Assembly (NCBI GenBank): GCA_003224835.1
Contig: QHZX01000203.1
Coordinates: forward strand, 1 to 9,016
Length of the DNA: 9,016 nt
Direction of reading: 5' to 3'
Source of the DNA: Acidobacteriota bacterium
GTDB taxonomy: Bacteria; Acidobacteriota; Terriglobia; Terriglobales; Acidobacteriaceae
Position numbers and translations under genes: made by a program. The notes beneath the pieces were generated by a model. It saw only the letters and a list, made by a program, of their open reading frames with translations, did no database searches and had not been told where the DNA came from. This document shows, in pieces, positions 1 to 6,975 of this stretch (positions are counted from its first letter, which is position 1; each line of letters starts with the position of its first letter).

Positions 1-2766
1 CTGGATTTGCTCAATGGTCGCGTCACTGCAAACGGCACAATCGAGCAGGTCGATTCCGCACGGCGTTCACGATTTCATCTGCAAATCGCCGGCGTTTCTC
101 TGCAGGCGATTAAATCGTCGATGCGGAATTTCTCGAAGCAATCGGTCCCGGTCACCGGGACCCTGAACGCCACGGCTGATGCCAATTGGGCGGGTACTCT
201 GGCAAATTTGAGGGCGAACTCAGCCTTAACTGTGCGGGGCGCGGTCATTGCCTCGAATAACTCGAGATCGCAGACCTTCCCCCTGGCTGCTGATGTGCGC
301 GTTAACTATGACGCACCACGAAATCTGATCTCGGTCGCATCCAGCTCCATTCAGCTTCCCGCCACCTCGATTCATGCACAGGGTGAAGTAGGCGACCACT
401 CAAATCTCGTCATTACCGGGAACAGCAGCGACTTGCATCAACTTATGTTGCTGGCGTCGGCGATGCCTTCTTCGAGCAAGCAAGGGTCGACTCAGCCAAG
501 CTCCCCGGATGTACATGGAGCGGCGACCTTGAACGCTATAGTGGCCGGAAGCTTACAGAATCCGCGGATAACGGCGCAGGTTTCCGCCACCAAGCTGCGA
601 GTGAATAAAAGTGAGTGGAATTCACTCCAGCTGGCGCTTAACGCCAGCCCATCACAATTCTCCGTCCAAAATGCTTCATTAATATCGGCCCAGCAGGGCC
701 AAATAACGCTGAACGCCAACGTGGGACTGAGACACTGGTCGTACGTCCCTTCTGATCCTATCGCCGCGAACGTTGACATACGGCGAATGCGGGTGGCTGA
801 GCTAGAACAGATAGCGAACGTCCAGTACCCGGTTGAAGGTGAAATTGTCGGCAGTATCCAATTGCGGGGATCGCAACTTGATCCACAAGGACAAGGCAAG
901 ATTCAAATCAACAAGGCCAAAGTCTCTGATGAGCCATTGAATAATGTTTCGGCGCAATTCCAAGCGGCAAGCGGAAGCGTTCATTCTACTTTGGTGGTTG
1001 GCTCGGCTGTCGCGAACGTGAGCTATACACCAAGGACCCAAGCTTACAACGTGAAGTTGCAGACTTCGAAGATCGACCTCAGCAAGAGTCATACCGTACA
1101 GGCGAAGAACTTGCCATTAAAAGGAGTGGTGACAATTTCGGTGAACGGGGCGGGTACGGTGCAGAACCCGCAGCTGACAGCCGCGGTGCAGGTCCAACAA
1201 TTGCAATTACGTGACACGAAATTCACCCGCTTGGAGGCAAGTTTAGAGGTCGCCAATCACATAGCCAAAGCGGCAGTGAATTCCGGCGTTGGCGGCGCAA
1301 CTCTCCATGGCGGCGCTACTGTGCATCTCAGCCCGGGGTACTACACCGAGGCGTCACTTGATACCAGCAAGTTTGATGTGGATCCGTTTTTAGCCATGTA
1401 CATGCCATCGCGCCCACCTGGATTGCGTGGTGAAACTGAGGTGCATATCTCAGTGCGAGGGCCGGCAGCGGACAAATCAAAACTGGAAGCGCATTTGACT
1501 GTGCCTGTTCTTAATGCCGGCTACCAATCGCTGCAGATCGCGTCGACCAGTCCGATCCATGTGGATTACGCAAAATCCGTCCTTACGCTCAAGCCGGCAA
1601 CAATCAAGGGCACCGGTACATCTTTGCAACTCCAAGCAACTGTCCCTGTGGGCAAGCCAGGCGCAATGGCAGTTTCGGCGAAGGGATCCGTCGATCTGAC
1701 CTTGCTGCAAATGTTTAGCCCTGACGTACACAGTGGAGGAACCATCGCGCTGGATGTGAACGCGCACGGTACGGTGGACAAGCCTGGAGTAAACGGGCAA
1801 GTTCGTTTACAGAATGCGTCACTTGCAACCGAGGAAATGCCTCTTGGCCTTCAGAATATGAACGCTACCATGCAGGTTTCCGACACCAGCGTTCAGATCA
1901 CTAATGGGTCCGGCACACTCGGCGGCGGCAAGGTCACCCTTGGCGGCTCGGTAATTTACCGGCCGCAGCTGCAAATGAATGTGGCGGTTTCCGCCAAGTC
2001 GGTTCGACTACGATATCCCGAAGGAATGCGAACAATTTTCGAGTCTGATCTGACGTTGACTGGCAATCAGCAAGCATCCTTATTACAAGGACGAGTACTG
2101 ATTGAGTCGCTGTCTTTCACCTCGGATTTCGACCTGTCCTCTTTTATGGCGCAATTTACCGGCACCGGCGCTCCACCGACTGGCCAGAGTATGGCGGACA
2201 ACATGAAGCTACAGATTGCTGTCCAGTCAACCAGCCAACTGAACGCCGGAACTGCTCAGTTGGGAATCGAAGGAAGCGCAAATTTGCGAATGATCGGGAC
2301 TGCCGCTAACCCCGTGGTCATAGGTCGCGCCGACCTGACCTCGGGAGATATTTTCTTTGCTAAAAACCAGTATCATCTCGAACGCGGAATCATTACCTTC
2401 GCCAATCCAAGCCAGACCGAACCTGTACTGAACATGCTGATAACCACAACGATTAAGCAATACAACCTGAGCATCACAATTCGCGGTCCTATAGAGAAGT
2501 TGCAGACCAGCTATGCTTCAGATCCTCCTCTTCCGCCCATCGACATCATCAATCTGGTAGCGCGCGGCCAAACAACCACCGAGGGGGCGCCGGCGAGTTT
2601 TGGCGCAACACAGGTACTCGCGGCCGGTTTGGGACAAGTCAGTAGCGAGGTCACCAAGCTGACCGGGGTTGCGGGGCTTCAAATTTCACCTTTTCCACGG
2701 ACGTCACCCAGCCGCAAAGCGAGATCGTACAAGGCGAGTACCAATTCACGAAGCGCTGGTCGGTGA
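1..2766 (+). CDS. tamB: TamB-family translocation/assembly protein, 5' partial, C-terminus frameshifted
   Basis: The reading frame is open from base 1 (CTG GAT TTG), so the gene begins left of the window and the N-terminal anchor is not visible. What is seen is a long, low-charge, beta-rich protein with repeating strand patterns and almost no Cys, as expected of AsmA/TamB proteins. These span the periplasm from the inner membrane and help move outer-membrane proteins or phospholipids. The C-terminal TamB domain (PF04357 type) is recognisable: a Gly-rich block near 1915-1960, NQYHLERGIITFANPSQTEP at 2365-2424, and SDPPLPPIDIINLVARG near 2518-2568. After GVAGLQI (to about 2683) the frame runs into an atypical Ser/Arg-rich tail and stops at 2766. 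The expected TamB ending is in frame 3 just downstream, so this stop is probably not the ancestral one. The family assignment is firm. The symbol follows family usage and does not imply orthology to E. coli tamB. Confidence 0.88.
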   Translation: MDLLNGRVTANGTIEQVDSARRSRFHLQIAGVSLQAIKSSMRNFSKQSVPVTGTLNATADANWAGTLANLRANSALTVRGAVIASNNSRSQTFPLAADVRVNYDAPRNLISVASSSIQLPATSIHAQGEVGDHSNLVITGNSSDLHQLMLLASAMPSSSKQGSTQPSSPDVHGAATLNAIVAGSLQNPRITAQVSATKLRVNKSEWNSLQLALNASPSQFSVQNASLISAQQGQITLNANVGLRHWSYVPSDPIAANVDIRRMRVAELEQIANVQYPVEGEIVGSIQLRGSQLDPQGQGKIQINKAKVSDEPLNNVSAQFQAASGSVHSTLVVGSAVANVSYTPRTQAYNVKLQTSKIDLSKSHTVQAKNLPLKGVVTISVNGAGTVQNPQLTAAVQVQQLQLRDTKFTRLEASLEVANHIAKAAVNSGVGGATLHGGATVHLSPGYYTEASLDTSKFDVDPFLAMYMPSRPPGLRGETEVHISVRGPAADKSKLEAHLTVPVLNAGYQSLQIASTSPIHVDYAKSVLTLKPATIKGTGTSLQLQATVPVGKPGAMAVSAKGSVDLTLLQMFSPDVHSGGTIALDVNAHGTVDKPGVNGQVRLQNASLATEEMPLGLQNMNATMQVSDTSVQITNGSGTLGGGKVTLGGSVIYRPQLQMNVAVSAKSVRLRYPEGMRTIFESDLTLTGNQQASLLQGRVLIESLSFTSDFDLSSFMAQFTGTGAPPTGQSMADNMKLQIAVQSTSQLNAGTAQLGIEGSANLRMIGTAANPVVIGRADLTSGDIFFAKNQYHLERGIITFANPSQTEPVLNMLITTTIKQYNLSITIRGPIEKLQTSYASDPPLPPIDIINLVARGQTTTEGAPASFGATQVLAAGLGQVSSEVTKLTGVAGLQISPFPRTSPSRKARSYKASTNSRSAGR

Positions 2767-2828
2767 GCGTGGTACGAGATAAGAACGGGGGAGTTGCCGT
2801 CGATGGCAAGTTCCATACAAAGTTCTAG
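2685..2828 (+). pseudogene. Displaced C-terminal end of the TamB-like protein (frame 3)
   Basis: Frame 3 from 2685 reads FTFSTDVTQPQSEIVQGEYQ, then FTKRWSVSVVRDKNGGVAVD, then GKFHTKF and a TAG stop at 2826-2828. This is a typical TamB C-terminus: amphipathic strands, a W-S-V-x-x-x-R-D-x-N-G-G motif and a terminal Phe. It has no start codon of its own and continues the preceding gene in the wrong frame. From memory of the family, about 20-30 residues normally lie between the LQI-type motif and this strand (an I-D-P, Gly/Asn-rich, then Q-Q-x-V-T-x-N pattern). They are absent here. The frame relation requires a loss of 3k+1 bases, or an equivalent net change. This is either a real deletion or an assembly error. 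Confidence 0.8.
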
Positions 2829-3969
2829 CGGCACACAACAGATCATCCCTTCACGTCAGACCGAGCGGCCGGAAGAGCGGGCAAAATCCGATCTATGGAT
2901 TTTCCGGGAAGGACGGCGCGAGGTCTGCGGGCCGGCGATGGTTCGTGGTCTGGTTCAGCGGCTTGCATCAAACGCATCTCTCTTGGATTGCCTGATTGAG
3001 GCAGGAGAGTTGGAGTCAGCGCTAGCGGATGCGAACGCTCCGGGAGCTTCGGCGAGTGCTGTGTTGACTGATGCGCTGGCCTCCAGACTAACTGCGGGAA
3101 ATCCTGCCAGCACAGATGGACTTGCGTCTCTTGCCGAAAAAATCGAAGCTCCGGAAAGAATTGGCATCTCTCCCCCGGAAGGTTTCACGTACTACGCATT
3201 ACATCCTTTGGACTTCGCCAGAGTCGTAGAGCGGATTCCAGAGAGCTCCGAGACTTATGCGGTTATAGGAATCCGCAGCATCGGGACGACGTTGAGTGCT
3301 GTTACCGTCAGCGCTTTGAAATCCCAAGGGCGCACCGCGGCTCGAATCACAGTGCGGCCTGTCGGACATCCATATGCGCGTACTACGGAGTTTTCTCCGG
3401 AACAGGAGCGTTGGATTGCAGAACAACTCTCGAGATCGGCGGAATTTTTATTAGTGGATGAGGGCCCGGGTCGCAGCGGGTCCACTTTTTTATCGGTAGT
3501 GGAAGCTTTGGAATGTTTGTGTGTGCCTCGAGAGCGCATCATTATTGTGGGAAGCCGAGAGTTTGATCCCGAACGGCTTTGCGCTGAGAATGCGGGCACG
3601 CGCTGGCGGGGACTACATTATCTTTCTACTATTCCGAGTGTAAGCACCCGGTTCGTCGACTTTTCTTATCTGGGTGGTGGCGACTGGCGAAAGTACTTTC
3701 TCGTCCAAGAGCACAATTGGCCAGAGAGTTGGACCCAAACTGAGAGGTTAAAATTTCTCTCTCCAGACAGGCAGATGTTTTTCAAGTTCGAGGGCATGGG
3801 CCCAATAGGCAGTGAAGTACGGGAGCGTGCCTTCGCGCTTGCTGCGGCAGGTTTTTCACGGAACACATTTACAAAGGCAAGCTGCAAATCCCTCATTGTT
3901 GGAAAAGATTGCCCATTACTGCGCATTCCGCGTTTCGGAATTCCGCTGCGCATCAAGCAACGACTCTGA
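2803..3969 (+). CDS. PRTase-like / kinase-like fusion protein, N-terminal part (frameshifted)
   Basis: ATG at 2803 is chosen because GGGGGAG lies 9 nt upstream (2787-2793). An in-frame TTG at 2794 sits directly after that site and is less likely. Residues 1-130 are poorly characterised. Residues ~150-260 look like a type I phosphoribosyltransferase core: AVIGIRSIGTTLSAV around Arg158, then four hydrophobic residues followed by D219-E220 and GPGRSGST, resembling the PRPP-binding loop but one residue longer. Residues ~295-350 resemble the N-lobe of an aminoglycoside-phosphotransferase-type kinase: a strand with Lys328 (FFKFEGMG), then a helix with E338 and E341 running to ALAAAGF. After about 3850 the frame appears lost. 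The last ~35 residues look unrelated, while the kinase C-lobe follows in frame 2. Substrate and pathway are unknown. It overlaps the true end of the TamB gene by 26 bp, suggesting co-transcription. Confidence 0.7.
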   Translation: MASSIQSSSGTQQIIPSRQTERPEERAKSDLWIFREGRREVCGPAMVRGLVQRLASNASLLDCLIEAGELESALADANAPGASASAVLTDALASRLTAGNPASTDGLASLAEKIEAPERIGISPPEGFTYYALHPLDFARVVERIPESSETYAVIGIRSIGTTLSAVTVSALKSQGRTAARITVRPVGHPYARTTEFSPEQERWIAEQLSRSAEFLLVDEGPGRSGSTFLSVVEALECLCVPRERIIIVGSREFDPERLCAENAGTRWRGLHYLSTIPSVSTRFVDFSYLGGGDWRKYFLVQEHNWPESWTQTERLKFLSPDRQMFFKFEGMGPIGSEVRERAFALAAAGFSRNTFTKASCKSLIVGKDCPLLRIPRFGIPLRIKQRL

Positions 3970-4462
3970 ATTGCGGTCCATGGTCCACTTCAATGTGCAA
4001 CAGGAATTCGGGCACGAACCGAAGTTGCAACCCGAGCAACTTAGCACCATCGACTCAGTGTTAGTTGACGGCCGTATGCAACCATATGAATGGATCATGT
4101 CTCGATCGGGCGAGTTGTTCAAAACTGACGCCATCAGTCACGGTGACAATCACTTCTTTCCTGGGCCTTGTGACATCGCTTGGGATTTGGCTGGAACAGC
4201 AGTGGAATGGAACTTGAACAGGGAAGCAATAGAATTTCTTCTTGGTCAGTTTGGCAAATTTTCGGGAATCGACCTATCGCAACGGATCCAGGATTATATG
4301 TTGGCGTATTGCGTGTTCCGGCTTGGATTTTGCAAAATGGCGACCTCCGCCACTTCAGATTCCGAAGAAGAGGCCAGGCTCAACTTGTCATACATGAGAT
4401 ATAGAGGAAGGGCTGAGCGATTACTGAATCTGCCCCACCGTGGAATAGAGGCCTTGGACTGA
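3812..4462 (+). CDS. PRTase-like / kinase-like fusion protein, C-terminal kinase lobe (out-of-frame fragment)
   Basis: This frame-2 stretch carries the second half of the gene starting at 2803. The ATG at 3812 is probably not a real start, since family-like sequence begins around 3875 (NPSLLEKIAHYCAFR). It reads like an APH-type kinase C-lobe. LVDGRMQPYEWI holds an Asp at 4067 in the place of the catalytic loop. LFKTDAISHGDNHFFPGP then CDIAWDLAG around 4115-4190 resembles the metal-binding Asp and the D-x-A-x-D-L-A signature. A helical C-terminus follows. Without the break the whole gene would encode roughly 550 residues (2803-4462 is 1660 nt, 3k+1). An 8-bp inverted repeat (4437-4444 with 4467-4474) straddles the stop codon. 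Expression of this fragment alone is doubtful. The kinase call is inference from motif patterns, and no catalytic activity is implied. Confidence 0.62.
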   Translation: MKYGSVPSRLLRQVFHGTHLQRQAANPSLLEKIAHYCAFRVSEFRCASSNDSELRSMVHFNVQQEFGHEPKLQPEQLSTIDSVLVDGRMQPYEWIMSRSGELFKTDAISHGDNHFFPGPCDIAWDLAGTAVEWNLNREAIEFLLGQFGKFSGIDLSQRIQDYMLAYCVFRLGFCKMATSATSDSEEEARLNLSYMRYRGRAERLLNLPHRGIEALD

Positions 4463-4474
4463 TCACTCCACGGT
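4437..4474 (+). repeat. 8-bp inverted repeat across the stop codon of the fusion gene
   Basis: ACCGTGGA (4437-4444) and TCCACGGT (4467-4474) are perfect complements with a 22-nt loop that includes the TGA at 4460-4462. No T-run follows, so a classical intrinsic terminator is not supported. It could be a weak 3'-end hairpin or chance. The rest of the gap up to 4588 shows no convincing promoter or RNA gene. Confidence 0.3.
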
Positions 4475-4588
4475 AAGCACAAATCGGACGACAATTCCCT
4501 CGCGTTTCCCAGAAGTAATACATATTTCACCCGATTTCAGCGCACCGCTTTTCATGAGATACAGAATGAGCAGCATTAATGACTCAAA

Positions 4589-4822
4589 ATGACTTCTCAT
4601 TGCGCGAATCCGGAATGCGCTATTCCTCTTCGAATGTTAAAGGATGGACGTCTATTTCAGTTCGAAGTGCGCCCTCAGAAGATATCGCCCGAACCCGCTT
4701 CTCCTCCCAACAGTACGCGTACCGTTTCACACTTCTGGTTATGCGGTGAGTGCTCGTCAAAGCTGACCTTGGTCTTCGATCAGATCAAAGCAGTAGTGGT
4801 CAAACCCAGCGCTGCCGCATAA
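4589..4822 (+). CDS. Small two-Cys-pair (putative zinc-binding) protein
   Basis: A 77-residue protein with C-A-N-P-E-C near the N-terminus (Cys5 and Cys10) and C-G-E-C near residues 52-55, separated by a basic, beta-like middle (DGRLFQFEVRP) and a second aromatic strand (HFWLCGEC). Two Cys pairs about 40 residues apart are what a small zinc-ribbon fold needs, so zinc binding is a reasonable inference. The pattern matches small uncharacterised proteins that I associate with Acidobacteriota, and no biochemical role is known to me. The ATG at 4589 places the first Cys pair at the expected N-terminal position, but no good Shine-Dalgarno site precedes it. It stands alone, with 126 bp before and 305 bp after, so it may have its own promoter, although none is obvious. 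It could act in nucleic-acid or protein binding, but nothing in the sequence decides this. Confidence 0.72.
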   Translation: MTSHCANPECAIPLRMLKDGRLFQFEVRPQKISPEPASPPNSTRTVSHFWLCGECSSKLTLVFDQIKAVVVKPSAAA

Positions 4823-5127
4823 CCCCGCACAACCGTTTTCCTGTGATCGGATAATTCGCCAGATTATGCGTACGAGCGTTCGTGGGAGCACAACTGACCA
4901 ATGGCTTCATTTTTGATGTGATTTATGAGGGTGAGCTACGGGCGCTTTAGGGAGGTGGCAGGCGTTGGACAAAGGGGAGGTACGACCAACGCCTGCCTTC
5001 CGTCTCCTTCGCGTTGGGGCTGAATAATTTTTAATTGAAACGTGAATCGCAGGGCTATCGGGTAAATACTGTATTTTTCTGGAAACCGATTCGCCTCGGG
5101 TAAACACAGCGGGCAAAGCTTAGCTCA
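4823..5127. other. 305-bp non-coding region ahead of the GH15 gene
   Basis: No credible gene lies here on either strand. The left third is featureless. The centre holds a strong hairpin with possible alternative pairing, described separately. After it comes an AT-rich stretch (5021-5040) with TTGAAA at 5035-5040, which resembles a -35 box. The nearest -10-like hexamers (TAAATA at 5063, TACTGT at 5067) are 22 and 26 nt away, too far for a standard sigma-70 promoter, so I do not call one. No clear Shine-Dalgarno site precedes the GH15 ATG. The region is a likely place for GH15 promoter and leader signals, but only the hairpin can be supported. Confidence 0.5.
4957..4997. repeat. Perfect 12-bp inverted repeat (stable hairpin) upstream of the GH15 gene
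   Basis: GGCAGGCGTTGG (4957-4968) and CCAACGCCTGCC (4986-4997) are exact complements separated by 17 nt. The loop contains GGGGAGGT, echoing GGGAGGT just before the left arm. A third segment, GCGTTGG at 5011-5017, repeats part of the left arm and could pair with CCAACGC (4986-4992), giving an alternative 7-bp hairpin. A TTTTT run at 5028-5032 comes 11 nt after that alternative stem, too far for a classical intrinsic terminator. The element may end the transcript of the small Cys-pair gene, form a leader structure for GH15, or bind a protein. A dispersed palindromic repeat is also possible. The pairing is certain on paper and its role is not known. Confidence 0.6.
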
Positions 5128-6975
5128 ATGTTTGCATCTATTGGGGACTACGGCGTAGTCGGCGATTGCCGCAGCGCCGCCTTGGTTTCGAAATCTGGCT
5201 GTATAGACTGGCTGTGCTGGCCTCGCTTCGACTCTCCATCCGTCTTCGCAGCTTTGCTTGATCGAGAACGTGGCGGTTATTGGAAGCTCGCGCCGAGGGG
5301 ATCCAGTTCCATAAATCGCGAATACGTGAAGGAGTCGAACGTACTTCAGACAACCTTCCGTACCGCCAGTGGAGCTGTCGTGCTCACCGATCTAATGCCG
5401 GTGCAAGATACGACTCAAAGCTTGATGGTTCCTGACCATGAGATCGTGCGTCAACTCACCTGCAAGTCTGGCGAAGTAGAGTTCGAAACAGAGCTGGTGC
5501 CCCGCACTCATTACGGCGAAAGCAAGCCGCAAGTCTGGAACCGCGGCAAGCTCGGCATTCGCTTCGATAATGACCACGGTGTTTACTGGCTGCGGAGTAG
5601 CATGCCAACTCGAATCCAGGACGGATCTGTTTTTGGCACAACTACTCTGAAGGCAGGAGAGAGCATTGCCTTCTCTCTCAGCTATACGGAAAATGCGCCG
5701 GCTGTCCTCCCGCCTCTGGATGAAGTTCCTCAGCGGATCGAGACCTGCATCAAATGGTGGCAGAGTTGGTCGGCGCAAGCTCGTTATGAGGGCGAGTTTC
5801 GAGATGAAGTGCTGCGCAGCGCACTGGCACTCAAGCTGATGATTTTTGCACCGTCAGGCGCGATCATTGCCGCGCCAACCACTTCCCTTCCCGAACGTAT
5901 CGGCGGCGACTTGAATTGGGATTATCGTTACTGCTGGTTGCGAGATGCTTCGCTTACAATCCGCGCGTTGATCGAATTAGGCTTCTGGGCGGAGGCGACG
6001 GGTTTCCTGGATTGGATGTTGCACGCAACCCGACTCAGTCAGCCCGAGCTTCGTATTCTTTATACCGTCTACGGAAATCCAGCTCCCAAGGAGCGGGAAT
6101 CTAAAGTTCTGCGAGGTTACCGCGAGTCCAGACCTGTGCGAATCGGCAACGCAGCCCGTGATCAACTGCAACTCGACGTTTACGGTGAGGTCATCGATGC
6201 AGCGGCGCAGTATGCATTCCACGGAGGCAACTTGGACCGGGAAATGCAGAAGGCGCTAATCGGCTTCGGAAACTACGTGGCTGAGCACTGGAACTTGCCT
6301 GACGAAGGAATCTGGGAACCGCGCACCGGGCGGCGAGACCATACTCATTCGCGGCTCCTTTGCTGGACAGCACTCGATCGCCTCGTCTCCTTGTCCGAGC
6401 AAGGCAAAATCGGCCGGGTGCCGATTGAAAAATACAAAAAACAGGCTGAGGCCATTTGTCGGCAAATTCAAGATCGCGCATGGAACGATAAAATTCAGAG
6501 CTACGTTAGCGATTTGGATGGAGACCAAGTAGATTCCAGCTTACTTCTGCTCTCCTGGTTCGGCTTTGAAAAGGCTGATTCGGTAAAAATGCGATCCACA
6601 TATCGCCGACTTCGCGAGCGGCTGAGCACCAAAGACGGCCTGCTGTATCGCTCAGAACAGTTGCCACCCGAGGGTACATTCGCAATTTGCAGCTTCTGGG
6701 AAGCAGAATACCTGGCGCTTGGCGGCGGCAGCACGCAGCAAACACGTGATCTGATCGGAACCCTGACAAAATACCGCAATGACGTTGGTCTTTACGGCGA
6801 AGAGATTGACGGAGAAACCGGACAGGCGTTAGGAAATTTTCCGCAGGCATTCACCCACGTAGGTTACATCGGTGCGGCGCTGTCGCTTGAGCAGCGCGAG
6901 AAAGGCGAGCAACAGTTGGCGCACAGAGCCGAGAGCGCAACGTCAGAAGGGCCGAATCCAAAGCAGGCAGCATGA
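5128..6975 (+). CDS. Glycoside hydrolase family 15 protein (glucoamylase/trehalase type)
   Basis: A 615-residue protein of the usual length for bacterial GH15 enzymes, which hydrolyse alpha-glucosides or trehalose by inversion, releasing beta-glucose. The family layout is complete. The N-terminal beta domain opens with SIGDYGVVGDCRSAALVSKS, then GCIDWLCWPRFDSP. The (alpha/alpha)6 barrel starts near residue 230 and carries GGDLNWDYRYCWLRDAS (about 257-275), QLDVYGEVIDA (about 350), GIWEPRTGRRDHTHS with Glu397 as the probable general acid, and EEIDGETGQALGNFPQAFTH with Glu558/Glu559 as the probable base. There is no signal peptide, so it is probably cytoplasmic, which favours trehalose or intracellular glucan fragments. 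The ATG at 5128 fits the family N-terminus, though its Shine-Dalgarno site is weak. The stop overlaps the next gene's start (ATGA). Substrate specificity cannot be read from the sequence. Confidence 0.93.
   Translation: MFASIGDYGVVGDCRSAALVSKSGCIDWLCWPRFDSPSVFAALLDRERGGYWKLAPRGSSSINREYVKESNVLQTTFRTASGAVVLTDLMPVQDTTQSLMVPDHEIVRQLTCKSGEVEFETELVPRTHYGESKPQVWNRGKLGIRFDNDHGVYWLRSSMPTRIQDGSVFGTTTLKAGESIAFSLSYTENAPAVLPPLDEVPQRIETCIKWWQSWSAQARYEGEFRDEVLRSALALKLMIFAPSGAIIAAPTTSLPERIGGDLNWDYRYCWLRDASLTIRALIELGFWAEATGFLDWMLHATRLSQPELRILYTVYGNPAPKERESKVLRGYRESRPVRIGNAARDQLQLDVYGEVIDAAAQYAFHGGNLDREMQKALIGFGNYVAEHWNLPDEGIWEPRTGRRDHTHSRLLCWTALDRLVSLSEQGKIGRVPIEKYKKQAEAICRQIQDRAWNDKIQSYVSDLDGDQVDSSLLLLSWFGFEKADSVKMRSTYRRLRERLSTKDGLLYRSEQLPPEGTFAICSFWEAEYLALGGGSTQQTRDLIGTLTKYRNDVGLYGEEIDGETGQALGNFPQAFTHVGYIGAALSLEQREKGEQQLAHRAESATSEGPNPKQAA

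Noticed and set aside
492..899. Open frame of 135 codons on the minus strand inside the TamB gene
   Set aside because: Antisense to well-supported TamB sequence, with no motifs or ribosome-binding site of note.
2675..2700. Programmed ribosomal frameshift in the TamB gene
   Set aside because: No slippery heptamer is seen, and conserved sequence seems to be missing at the junction, which a frameshift alone would not explain.
4539..4553. Mini-hairpin AGCG-CAC-CGCT followed by TTTT as terminator
   Set aside because: A 4-bp stem with a 3-nt loop is too weak to call.
4851..4867. Small inverted repeat ATAAT/ATTAT
   Set aside because: Five AT-rich base pairs are expected by chance, and nothing nearby supports a function.
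5035..5068. Sigma-70 promoter for GH15 (TTGAAA with TAAATA)
   Set aside because: The spacing of 22 nt is too long for a standard promoter, and no better pair was found.
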